Under the pieces are notes generated by a model, which was not told the DNA's origin, did not search any database, and saw nothing but the letters and a program-made list of their open reading frames with translations. A program made the translations under genes and the position numbers. DNA of 64,000 bases, taken from Pseudomonas taiwanensis. Lineage in GTDB: Bacteria > Pseudomonadota > Gammaproteobacteria > Pseudomonadales > Pseudomonadaceae. Of the stretch, positions 38,775 to 46,243 are shown in pieces; positions within the stretch are counted from its first letter, which is position 1, and every line of letters begins with the position of its first letter. The stretch is from NCBI RefSeq assembly GCF_013393345.1, contig NZ_QJRF01000030.1, forward strand, positions 62,001 to 126,000. Direction: 5' to 3'.

Positions 38775-39732
38775 GGCGCAGCTTTACGACGGGCCCATCA
38801 CCGATGCCCATCATCACTTCTGGGACCCGCAGCTGAACGACCACCCCTGGCTGGCGGCAGATGCGAATATCCCGTTCCGATACGGCGACTACAGCGCCAT
38901 CAAGCGTCGCTATTTCCCGGAGGACTACCTGGCCGACGCCGGTGAGCACCGGGTGGTGGCCACCGTCTACGTCGAAACCGAGTGGGACCCGACGGACCCT
39001 GTCGGCGAAACGCGCTTCATCCACCAGGTCGCCGCGCGTTACGGAGCGCCCAATGCGGTCGTCGCCCAGGCCTGGCTGGATGCGCCTGATGTTGCCGAAG
39101 TGCTGGCCGCCCAGGCCACCTTTGAGCGCGTGCGCAGCGTCCGCCATAAACCGGGCGGGCCGGCGCACCCGGATGAGGTGGGACAGTCGCGCAGCCTGAT
39201 GAGCGACGAACGCTGGCGCCGTGGGTTTGCCGAGCTTTCCCGTCTTGGCCTGCATTTCGACCTGCAGACACCCTGGTGGAACCTTCATGAGGCTGAAGCA
39301 CTTGCGCGGGACTTTCCCGAGACGCTGCTGATCCTCAACCACACCGGCTTGCCGTCCGATCGCAGCGAACAGGGCCTTGCCGCCTGGCATCACGCCATGT
39401 CGCGGTTCGCTGAGCTGCCCAACGTGGTGGTGAAGATTTCCGGCATCGGCCAGGCCGACAAACGCTGGTGCGTCGAGGACAACACCTGGATCGTGCGGGA
39501 AACCATCGCCATGTTCGGCGCCGAGCGGGCGATGTTCGCCAGCAACTTCCCGGTGGATGGACTCTGCGGGTCCTTCGACGACATCTACGGCGGTTTCAAA
39601 CGCATCGTCGCCGACCTGCCCCTCGCCGTGCAGGAGCAACTCTTCTGCGGCAACGCGCAATGCATCTACCGAACCCATCCCTCGGCGTTCCGCCTGCCGC
39701 AGGGCACTTCTGATATGAGGACAACCGCATGA
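38767..39732 (+). CDS. Amidohydrolase-2 family lactonase-like hydrolase
   Basis: The 321-aa protein is a metal-dependent TIM-barrel hydrolase. The metal motif HxH is H15-x-H17 in DAHHHFWD; a later conserved His lies in LILNHTGLPSD, and FASNFPVDG is the final strand with its Asp. Relatives include lactonases for L-rhamnonate, galactarate and 2-pyrone-4,6-dicarboxylate. Between a sugar-acid importer and a dehydratase gene it most likely opens a sugar-acid lactone. It overlaps the next gene by four bases (ATGA). Confidence 0.82.
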   Translation: MAEAQLYDGPITDAHHHFWDPQLNDHPWLAADANIPFRYGDYSAIKRRYFPEDYLADAGEHRVVATVYVETEWDPTDPVGETRFIHQVAARYGAPNAVVAQAWLDAPDVAEVLAAQATFERVRSVRHKPGGPAHPDEVGQSRSLMSDERWRRGFAELSRLGLHFDLQTPWWNLHEAEALARDFPETLLILNHTGLPSDRSEQGLAAWHHAMSRFAELPNVVVKISGIGQADKRWCVEDNTWIVRETIAMFGAERAMFASNFPVDGLCGSFDDIYGGFKRIVADLPLAVQEQLFCGNAQCIYRTHPSAFRLPQGTSDMRTTA

Positions 39733-40742
39733 GCAACGCCCGCCTTCCCCGCATCGCCATGGTCCTGGGCGACCCCGCCGGCATCGGGCCGGAGCTGATC
39801 GCCCGGCTGCTGGCCGAGCCCGAGGTACGCCGGCAGGCCCATGTGCTGCTGATCGCCGATGAGACGGAAATGGGCAAGGGGATGCAGATCGCCGGGCGCG
39901 AATTTCCCTATCGCTCGGTCGCCTCTCTGGATCAACTGGATTTTACCGACGACGTACCGCTGTTCTACGACTATCGCGGTCAGGCCGAGGGGCCGTTTCC
40001 GCGTAGCGAAGCCAGCGTCGTGGGTGGCCGTTACAGCCTCGATACCCTGGAAGTGGCCTTGCGCCTGACTGCCGACAAGGTCACCGACGCCATACTCTTC
40101 GGTCCGCTGAACAAGACGTCCCTGCACATGGCCGGCATGGCCCACAGCGACGAGCTGCACTGGTTCGCCGAGTACCTCGACTTCCAGGGGCCGTTCTGCG
40201 AGTTCAACGTGCTGGACAACCTCTGGACTTCGCGGGTGACTTCCCACGTCGCCCTGGCCGATGTGCCCGGACTGATCAGGCACGACCGGGTAGTGGAGGC
40301 CATTCGCCTGATCGACACCGCCCTCAAGCGCAGCGGGCTGGAAAAGCCGCGCATCGGCGTCTGCGGCCTCAACCCGCACAACGGCGACAACGGCAGCTTC
40401 GGCCGCGAAGAGCTGGACATCATCGGCCCGGCGGTGCGCACGGCGCGGGAGCAGGGGATCGATGCGGACGGGCCTTACCCGGCAGACACCATCTTCCTCA
40501 AGGTACAGGGCGATACGCGGGCGTTCGACGCGGTGGTGACCATGTACCACGACCAGGGACAGATCGCGATCAAGCTCATGGGCTTCTCTCGCGGCGTGAC
40601 GGTCCAGGGCGGCCTGCCCATCCCCATCACCACACCGGCCCACGGCACCGCCTTCGACATTGCGGGGCAGGGCAGGGCCAACGTCGGTGCCACGCGCCAG
40701 GCCTTCGAGATCGCCTGCCGCATGGGTCGCAACCGGGGCTGA
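39729..40742 (+). CDS. PdxA-family dehydrogenase (PdxA2-like)
   Basis: A 337-aa protein related to 4-hydroxythreonine-4-phosphate dehydrogenase. GDPAGIGPE is at residues 14-22, the metal-binding region has MYHDQGQIAIKLMGF, and the C-terminal motif is TTPAHGTAFDIAGQG. A PdxA in a sugar-acid operon is usually the PdxA2 type, which acts on 4-phospho-erythronate or threonate made by a DUF1537 kinase. No such kinase is encoded nearby. A true pyridoxine role is unlikely here, though not excluded. Confidence 0.85.
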   Translation: MSNARLPRIAMVLGDPAGIGPELIARLLAEPEVRRQAHVLLIADETEMGKGMQIAGREFPYRSVASLDQLDFTDDVPLFYDYRGQAEGPFPRSEASVVGGRYSLDTLEVALRLTADKVTDAILFGPLNKTSLHMAGMAHSDELHWFAEYLDFQGPFCEFNVLDNLWTSRVTSHVALADVPGLIRHDRVVEAIRLIDTALKRSGLEKPRIGVCGLNPHNGDNGSFGREELDIIGPAVRTAREQGIDADGPYPADTIFLKVQGDTRAFDAVVTMYHDQGQIAIKLMGFSRGVTVQGGLPIPITTPAHGTAFDIAGQGRANVGATRQAFEIACRMGRNRG

Positions 40743-40829
40743 TAGCCTTCATCGCCACAGACCTACGTCAATCGCTCTCCCACCAAAGACCGTGCTGCCC
40801 CCAGGGCGGCGCGGCGTTCTCGTTTACCG

Positions 40830-40895
40830 CGCGAATCTCGCGGCGGCCTGATCGATAACCCCGCGAATCTCGCGGCGGCCTGATCGATAACCCCG
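40830..40895 (+). repeat. Tandem repeat, two copies of a 32-base unit
   Basis: The unit starts CGCGAATCTCGCGGCGGCCT and ends GATCGATAACCC. Copies at 40830-40861 and 40862-40893 are identical, and two further bases still match. Each copy contains the dyad CGCGA-atc-TCGCG. Confidence 0.9.
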
Positions 40896-40930
40896 AAATA
40901 GCTCAGCCATGAAGATGTATTGCCTGTGGT

Positions 40931-40955
40931 TATCACTGAATGAACACAAGTGATT
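40931..40955. promoter_or_regulatory. Imperfect dyad before the second MFS gene
   Basis: TATCACT-N11-AGTGATT is a seven-base inverted repeat with one mismatch. It shares TATC(A/G)CT with the perfect repeat at 37218-37242, so the same regulator could bind both. Confidence 0.4.
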
Positions 40956-41081
40956 ATTCGCGGCCCTTCGCGCTGGCTAGAGTCGGCCTCAACGAAAGCA
41001 CCTCGCGACTCGTTGCAATGCCTACAAGAAGCCCGCCCTGTCTCCTCGCAAGGCGATTACCGGCAAAAGAAGGACCTCACA

Positions 41082-42407
41082 ATGACAATCACGACCTCCC
41101 TGCCCGGGGCACTTGCCTCCGCCATTTCCAGAAGCCGCCTGCGGCTGCTGCCATTCCTCATCCTGATGTACGTACTGGCCTTCATCGACCGGGCCAACGT
41201 GGGTTATGCGCGCACCTTCCTGCAGGCCGATACCGGCCTCAGCGATGCCGCCTTCGCCTTCGGCGCGAGCATCTTCTTCATCGGTTACGCCTGCTTCGAA
41301 GTGCCGAGCAACCTGATGCTTCACCGCCTCGGCGCGCGCGTCTGGCTGTGCCGGATCATGGTCACCTGGGGCCTCGTCTCGGCCGCCATGATGTTCGCTG
41401 ACAGCGCCACTGCCTTCTACGTGCTGCGCTTCATGCTGGGCGTGGCGGAAGCCGGCTTCTTCCCCGGCATCATCCTGTACCTCACCTACTGGTTCCCGGC
41501 GCAGAGCCGTGGCCAGGCGTTGGGAATGTTCTACTTCGGCCTGCCGCTGGCGCTGGTGCTGGGTGGGCCGCTGTCGGGCTGGCTGCTGGAGTTCCACGGC
41601 ATCTTCGGCATGACCAACTGGCAATGGTTGTTCGTGGTCGAGGGCCTGATGGCGTCGGTGGTGGGGATAGCCGCCTACTTCTACCTGGTGGACCGCCCCC
41701 GTGATGCCCGCTGGCTGAGTGCGGAGGAGAAGTCCGCGCTGGAGGACAAGCTGGCCGAGGAGGATGCCCAGAAGCGCGGCCACAGCCCCCATGGCTTCCT
41801 CAGCGCGCTGCGCAATGGCCAGGTGCTGAAGTTCTGCCTGGTCTACTTCACCGTACAGATGAGCGTGTACGGCGTGGTCTTCTACCTCCCCACCCGCATC
41901 GCCGGCTTCCTCGACGGCCAGGTAGGCCTCAGTGTCGGGCTGCTGACCGCCATTCCCTGGGCCTGCGCGCTGGTGGTGACCCGCCTGGTCACCCGCCATG
42001 CCGACCGCACCGGGCAACACCGCAACCTTGCCGCCCTGATGCTGGCGATGGCGGCCGCAGGTATCGCCGCATCGGCGCTCAGCCCGAACCTGACCTTCGC
42101 GGTGATCGCCTTCTGCTTCGCCGCCTCCGGATTCGTTTCGGTTCAGCCGTTGTTCTGGACGATTCCCACCAGCTACCTGAGCGGTGCGGCGGCGGCCAGC
42201 GGCATCGCCCTGATCAACTCCCTGGGCAACCTCGGCGGCTTCGTCGCGCCGAATCTCAAGACCCTGATGGAAACCCTCTTTGGTGACCCCCGCGCGGGCA
42301 TGTTCGCCCTCGCGGTGGTCGCTGTGATCGGCGCCCTGCTGATCCTCCGCCTGAACACCCGGAAAACCGCTACCGAGCAGGCCCTGGAGCCTGCCCGCGC
42401 GAACTGA
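41082..42407 (+). CDS. MFS transporter, second of the cassette
   Basis: A 441-aa protein with twelve helices, of the ACS/tartrate-phthalate permease kind ([25 protein letters not shown], then [18 protein letters not shown]). It differs clearly from the first MFS protein. ATG 41082 with AAGGA eight bases before it is chosen; the upstream in-frame extension covers the promoter. It is followed after 17 bases by the dehydratase gene, so its substrate is probably the acid that enzyme uses. Confidence 0.87.
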   Translation: MTITTSLPGALASAISRSRLRLLPFLILMYVLAFIDRANVGYARTFLQADTGLSDAAFAFGASIFFIGYACFEVPSNLMLHRLGARVWLCRIMVTWGLVSAAMMFADSATAFYVLRFMLGVAEAGFFPGIILYLTYWFPAQSRGQALGMFYFGLPLALVLGGPLSGWLLEFHGIFGMTNWQWLFVVEGLMASVVGIAAYFYLVDRPRDARWLSAEEKSALEDKLAEEDAQKRGHSPHGFLSALRNGQVLKFCLVYFTVQMSVYGVVFYLPTRIAGFLDGQVGLSVGLLTAIPWACALVVTRLVTRHADRTGQHRNLAALMLAMAAAGIAASALSPNLTFAVIAFCFAASGFVSVQPLFWTIPTSYLSGAAAASGIALINSLGNLGGFVAPNLKTLMETLFGDPRAGMFALAVVAVIGALLILRLNTRKTATEQALEPARAN

Positions 42408-42424
42408 CTGCAGCCATAGGAGCC

Positions 42425-43606
42425 ATGCACATGAAGATCAAATCCGTCCGTACCCGTGTTTTCGAATGGAAGGGCAAGGTGGTGCCGCCGCAGGCGCACT
42501 TCTGCACCAACGCCACCGACATCCTCTATGAGCGTGGCGATGCCATGGGCTCGTTCCGCTTCCATGGCTGGCTGGTGGTGGAGATCGAAACCGACACCGG
42601 CATCGTGGGGATCGGCAACTGCGCCCTGGCACCGCGGGTGGCGAAGGAAATCATCGACCTCTACCTGGCGCCCATCGCCATCGGCGAAGACCCCTTCGAC
42701 TACGAATACATCTGGCAGAAGATGTACCGCCGCAGTCACGCCTGGGGCCGCAAGGGCATCGGCATGGCCGCTATCTCGGCGGTGGACCTGGCGATCTGGG
42801 ACATCATGGGCAAGGCGGTGAACAAGCCGGTATTCAAGCTGCTGGGCGGGCGCACCAAGGAAAAGATCTGGACCTACGCCTCCAAGCTCTACGCCAACGA
42901 CAACCTCGACCTGTTCCTGGAAGAGGCCCAGGGCTACCTGAACCAGGGTTTCACCGCGCTGAAGATGCGCTTCGGCTACGGCCCCAAGGACGGCCCTGCG
43001 GGCATGCGCAAGAACATCGAGCAGGTGCGTGCGCTGCGTGAACTGGCGGGCCCGGATGTGGACATCATGCTCGAGTGCTACATGGGCTGGACCCTGGAAT
43101 ACGCCCGCCGCATGCTGCCGAAACTGGCCGAGTTCGAACCGCGCTGGCTGGAAGAGCCGGTGATTGCCGACGACATCGAAGGCTACGTGGAGCTGAAGAA
43201 GATGGGGATCATGCCCATCTCCGGTGGCGAGCACGAGTTCACTTCCTACGGCTTCAAGGACCTGCTGGAGCGCCGCGCAGTGGACGTGATCCAGTACGAC
43301 ACCAACCGTGTCGGTGGCATCACTGCGGCCCGCAAGATCAACGCCATGGCCGAAGCCTGGTCGGTACCGGTGATCCCCCACGCCGGGCAGATGCACAACT
43401 ACCACCTGACCATGGCCAGCACCGCCTCGCCCATGGCCGAGTTCTTCCCGGTATTCGACGTCGAGGTGGGTAACGAACTCTTCTACTACGTGTTCAAGGG
43501 CGAGCCGCAGCCCGTGAACGGCTACATCCAGCTGGACGACAACCTGCCGGGACTGGGTCTGGAGATTTCCGAGGAGTACCTGAAGGACTTCAACATCATC
43601 GAGTAA
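42425..43606 (+). CDS. Enolase-superfamily acid-sugar dehydratase (L-rhamnonate dehydratase-like)
   Basis: The 393-aa enzyme has the mandelate racemase/muconate lactonising fold. Putative catalytic and Mg2+ residues are in [32 protein letters not shown] and [10 protein letters not shown]. Segments such as [12 protein letters not shown] and [19 protein letters not shown] match the L-rhamnonate dehydratase branch as I remember it. It should convert a sugar acid to its 2-keto-3-deoxy form; the exact sugar cannot be read. Two in-frame Met codons (42425 and 42431) are possible starts. Confidence 0.87.
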   Translation: MHMKIKSVRTRVFEWKGKVVPPQAHFCTNATDILYERGDAMGSFRFHGWLVVEIETDTGIVGIGNCALAPRVAKEIIDLYLAPIAIGEDPFDYEYIWQKMYRRSHAWGRKGIGMAAISAVDLAIWDIMGKAVNKPVFKLLGGRTKEKIWTYASKLYANDNLDLFLEEAQGYLNQGFTALKMRFGYGPKDGPAGMRKNIEQVRALRELAGPDVDIMLECYMGWTLEYARRMLPKLAEFEPRWLEEPVIADDIEGYVELKKMGIMPISGGEHEFTSYGFKDLLERRAVDVIQYDTNRVGGITAARKINAMAEAWSVPVIPHAGQMHNYHLTMASTASPMAEFFPVFDVEVGNELFYYVFKGEPQPVNGYIQLDDNLPGLGLEISEEYLKDFNIIE

Positions 43607-43668
43607 CGGGCACTCCAGCCCACAGGGCAGCCCGGGCCAGGTGTGTCGGCGGCCCGAGCACCCGATTG

Positions 43669-43688
43669 GCCCCGGCGTATGCCGGGGC
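43669..43688 (+). terminator. Terminator of the sugar-acid cassette
   Basis: GCCCCGGC and GCCGGGGC form a perfect eight-base stem with a GTAT loop, followed by TTCTTTTTTC. Confidence 0.9.
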
Positions 43689-43731
43689 TTCTTTTTTCAG
43701 GCCGACGCCAGCGAGGAATGAGGCGCTGGGG

Positions 43732-43828
43732 CTGTGGGGGCGAATTCATTCGCTATGGGCAGCGCAGCTGCCCCAACGCCCCAAAGGCAGGCCTGCGGCC
43801 CGCATTGCGAATGAATTCGCTCCCACAG
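43732..43828. repeat. REPIN-like element, family A, copy 2
   Basis: CTGTGGGGGCGAATTCATTC and the inverted end GAATGAATTCGCTCCCACAG flank the inner hairpin GGGCAGCGCAGCTGCCC. The inner hairpin is identical to that in the copy at 27630-27726. Confidence 0.78.
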
Positions 43829-43959
43829 AGAGCTGGCCGAAGTTGGCTCTTACCGCACGCCGGCCGGCTCTTGAGTCATGCAGGCTTAGCCGATATCTTG
43901 AGTCGCCTAATCATTAGTCTGCTACCAAGCCCTTCCCCGGCAGACGATCCGGACCCCTG

Positions 43960-44841
43960 ATGAGCTCCCAAAGTCCCCTGTCGCAACGCATCGACCAGCC
44001 GCTGAAAGGTATCGTGCTGGTCTGCCTGGCAACTTTCCTGTTTTCCAGCCACGACGCGATTTCCAAGTACCTGTCGGCCTTCTACCCCATCGTGATGGTG
44101 GTCTGGGTGCGCTACCTGGTGCACACGCTGCTGATGGCGGGCTTCCTGCTGCCGCGTGAAGGGACCCGCATACTCCGCACCAAGCGGCCGATGCTGCAGA
44201 TCGCACGCGCGCTCTGCCTGATCGGGGTGAGCCTGCTGTTCACGACCGGCCTGCGCTATATCCCGCTGGCCGAGGCGACCTCGGTAATCTTCCTCGCGCC
44301 GCTATTGGTCACCATGCTTTCGGTCCCTTTGCTGCGCGAGCGCGTCTCCCGCGCGCAATGGGGGGCGGTGTTGGTGGGCTTCGCCGGGGTGCTTCTGATC
44401 GTGCGCCCGGGCGGTTCGCTGTTCACCCCGGCCGTTCTGTTTCCGTTGGCTGCGGCCGTGTGCTTTGCCTTCTACCAATTGCTGACGCGCATCCTCACGC
44501 GCACCGACAGTTCGGCCACCAGCAACTTCATCACCGGCCTGACCAACACCCTGATCATGAGTGCCCTGGTGCCGTTCTTCTGGCATCTGCCGGACAACCT
44601 CGGCCACAGTCTGCTGATGCTGGCGCTGGGGACCTGCGGCATGGGCGGGCACATGCTGCTGACCCAGGCGTTCCGCCACGCGTCGCCGCCGCTGCTGGCG
44701 CCCTTCGGTTATGGGCAGATCGTCTTCGCCGGCCTGCTCGGGTTGCTGCTGTTCAACCACGCGCCGGATCAGGTCGGCCTGCTCGGCATCGCCATCATCG
44801 TGGGCAGCGGCCTGTTCACGGCGTATGCGCAGAAGCGTTAG
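43960..44841 (+). CDS. EamA/DMT-family transporter
   Basis: A 293-aa membrane protein with about ten helices in two EamA repeats (first from about residue 12, SSHDAISKYLS; second from about 155, AAAVCFAFYQLLTRIL). Members export amino acids or metabolites; the substrate is unknown. The RBS is weak. Its stop overlaps the stop of the convergent 103-aa gene (TTAG). Confidence 0.85.
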   Translation: MSSQSPLSQRIDQPLKGIVLVCLATFLFSSHDAISKYLSAFYPIVMVVWVRYLVHTLLMAGFLLPREGTRILRTKRPMLQIARALCLIGVSLLFTTGLRYIPLAEATSVIFLAPLLVTMLSVPLLRERVSRAQWGAVLVGFAGVLLIVRPGGSLFTPAVLFPLAAAVCFAFYQLLTRILTRTDSSATSNFITGLTNTLIMSALVPFFWHLPDNLGHSLLMLALGTCGMGGHMLLTQAFRHASPPLLAPFGYGQIVFAGLLGLLLFNHAPDQVGLLGIAIIVGSGLFTAYAQKR

Positions 44842-45149
44842 GCACTTTCTGCCTGACGCGAGTCAACGTAGTCCTTCAGCCACCGCAGTACCTGCACCGG
44901 CTCCCAGCGGGCGGGGTCGAACAGGGCATAGGCCTGGCCCTGGTACCCCACTACATCCAGTTGCCGGTGATAGCCGGCACGCTGGAACAGGGCCTCGATC
45001 TCGGCCAGGCAGGTATTGAAGTGCAGGCGGCCGAAGGGCGTCTTGCCATCGGTCACCAGGCCTTCCAGACGTAGTTCTTCCACCGCTTCGCGGATTTCTT
45101 CCGGGGCCATGCGGCTCACGGTGTACTTCAACTGGCGCACATCCAGCAT
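44838..45149 (-). CDS. Conserved hypothetical protein, second gene of an SOS mini-operon
   Basis: A 103-aa cytoplasmic protein of unknown function, without membrane segments or Cys-rich motifs apart from one Cys. It is mixed helical with a conserved-looking stretch GRLHFNTCLAEIEALFQRAGYH. ATG 45149 is chosen because GAGGAAG lies before it; the longer in-frame start would give an unlikely Cys/Pro-rich N-terminus. It starts 16 bases after a 46-codon ORF that lies directly behind a LexA box, so it is probably induced by DNA damage. Confidence 0.75.
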   Translation of the reverse strand: MLDVRQLKYTVSRMAPEEIREAVEELRLEGLVTDGKTPFGRLHFNTCLAEIEALFQRAGYHRQLDVVGYQGQAYALFDPARWEPVQVLRWLKDYVDSRQAESA

Positions 45150-45165
45150 CGGGTCTTCCTCGGAT

Positions 45166-45306
45166 TCAGTGCAGCCGCCGGCTGGCGGACAAAGGCTGCA
45201 CCCGGCCACGGGGCGGGAAGGGCAGCGGCAGCTGATAGGGCAGCGGAACATTTTGTGGAACAGGTTGCTCGGGTATCGGCAAGCGGATCGGGGCTGATAC
45301 AGGCAT
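45166..45306 (-). CDS. 46-codon Pro-rich micropeptide, first gene of an SOS mini-operon
   Basis: The frame encodes a 46-aa peptide with about 14 Pro residues, starting MPVSAPIRLPIPEQPVP and ending SRRLH. Its ATG (45306) has AGGAAAAG five bases before it, and the LexA box ends only 18 bases upstream. The stop is 16 bases before the next start. No family is recognised. Proof of translation is lacking, but the arrangement of LexA box, RBS, ORF and second RBS is what a real operon shows. Confidence 0.55.
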   Translation of the reverse strand: MPVSAPIRLPIPEQPVPQNVPLPYQLPLPFPPRGRVQPLSASRRLH

Positions 45307-45324
45307 AGGACTTTTCCTGAATTA

Positions 45325-45340
45325 CTGTATATTTATACAG
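45325..45340. promoter_or_regulatory. LexA box 1
   Basis: CTGTATATTTATACAG fits the SOS consensus CTG-N10-CAG perfectly. It faces the minus-strand mini-operon (18 bases from the start) and the plus-strand nuclease gene (95 bases). On the minus strand it shares the flank CTGATAT with LexA box 2, which favours the minus-strand operon as its main target. Confidence 0.88.
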
Positions 45341-45435
45341 ATATCAGTTGCCGCCGTCTGATGGCAACCAAACCAAAGGAAAAATCTGTTGTCAGTCATT
45401 TCCCCTGACGCAGTACCCCGAGAACAAGAAAACTG

Positions 45436-46125
45436 ATGATTCGCTCTATCCTGCTGTTTTGCCTGCTGTTTTCCGCCACCACCGAAGCCGCCGCACCGCG
45501 CACCTTCAACGAAGCGAAGAAGGTCGCCTGGAAGCTCTACGCCACCCACCCGGTGGAGTTCTATTGCGGCTGCCGTTACCAGGGCAATCGCGTGGACCTG
45601 AAAAGCTGTGGCTACGTGCCGAGGAAGACACCGCAGCGAGCCCAGCGCATTGAATGGGAGCACATCGTGCCGGCCTGGGTGATCGGCCATCAGCGGCAGT
45701 GCTGGCAGCAGGGCGGGCGCAAGAACTGCGCGGAGAACGATCCGACCTACCAGCGCGCCGAGGCCGACCTGCATAACCTGGTGCCGAGCATCGGCGAGGT
45801 GAACGGCGATCGCAGCAACTACAGCTTCGCCTGGCTGCCGCAGAAGCCGAGCCAATACGGCGCTTGCCCGATGGTGGTGGACTTCAAGGCACGCAAGGCG
45901 ATGCCGCGCCAGCAGATCCGCGGGATGATCGCGCGTACCTATTTCTACATGAGCGACCGCTACGGCCTGCGCATCTCCAGCCAGGACCGCAAGCTCTACA
46001 ACGCCTGGAACCGCCAGTACCCGGTGGAGGCCTGGGAGCGCAACCGCAACCAGCGCGTGGCCTGTGTGATGGGTTACGGCAATCCGTTCGTGGGGAAGGT
46101 GGATATGGGTGTTTGCCGGCGGTAG
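45436..46125 (+). CDS. endA: Secreted/periplasmic endonuclease I (EndA-like)
   Basis: A 229-aa nuclease with a signal peptide (IRSILLFCLLFSATTEAAA). It has the endonuclease I fold: EFYCGCRYQG, the metal-site motif RIEWEHIVPAW near residue 73, ADLHNLVPSIGEVNGDRSNY and YGACPMVVDF. Several Cys residues suggest disulphides. It degrades DNA outside the cytoplasm. The LexA box 95 bases upstream may control it too, but other promoters are possible. Confidence 0.92.
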   Translation: MIRSILLFCLLFSATTEAAAPRTFNEAKKVAWKLYATHPVEFYCGCRYQGNRVDLKSCGYVPRKTPQRAQRIEWEHIVPAWVIGHQRQCWQQGGRKNCAENDPTYQRAEADLHNLVPSIGEVNGDRSNYSFAWLPQKPSQYGACPMVVDFKARKAMPRQQIRGMIARTYFYMSDRYGLRISSQDRKLYNAWNRQYPVEAWERNRNQRVACVMGYGNPFVGKVDMGVCRR

Positions 46126-46157
46126 TGGCATTCAGTGTTGCGAGTGGCTGCATTGCC

Positions 46158-46213
46158 CGTAGGAACTGGCTTGGCAGCGAATGGCTCCTTTTCGCTAGCA
46201 AGCTAGCTCCTAC
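46158..46213. repeat. REPIN-like element, family B, copy 2
   Basis: CGTAGGAACTGGCTTGGCAG and the inverted CTAGCAAGCTAGCTCCTAC flank a 10-base centre. This is the same family as 33957-34017. Confidence 0.72.
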
Positions 46214-46223
46214 AAGGCTCTGG

Positions 46224-46243
46224 GAATGAATTCGCCCCCTACA
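46224..46243. repeat. Single family A REP end overlapping the nuclease-helicase stop codon
   Basis: GAATGAATTCGCCCCCTACA matches one end of the family A elements. The minus-strand stop codon TAG (46241-46239) lies inside it. Confidence 0.65.

Larger units (their letters stand above)
40743..41081. other. Intergenic region with a 32-base tandem repeat
   Basis: These 339 bases have no credible gene. They contain the tandem repeat at 40830-40895 and a dyad at 40931-40955, and presumably a promoter for the second MFS gene. Confidence 0.6.
43607..43959. other. Intergenic region with terminator and REPIN
   Basis: No gene is seen in these 353 bases. A terminator (43669-43688) ends the dehydratase transcript, and a family A REPIN (43732-43828) follows. 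The last 130 bases must hold the promoter of the exporter gene. Confidence 0.65.

Noticed and set aside
39729-40742. Housekeeping pdxA for vitamin B6
   Set aside because: It is embedded in a sugar-acid operon, and true pdxA normally lies with ksgA; the PdxA2 type is favoured.
40830-40895. CRISPR-like repeats
   Set aside because: There are only two directly joined 32-base copies with no spacers and no cas genes.
45150-45251. Cys/Pro-rich N-terminal extension of the 103-aa SOS gene
   Set aside because: A good RBS lies directly before ATG 45149, and the upstream DNA is used by the micropeptide in another frame.
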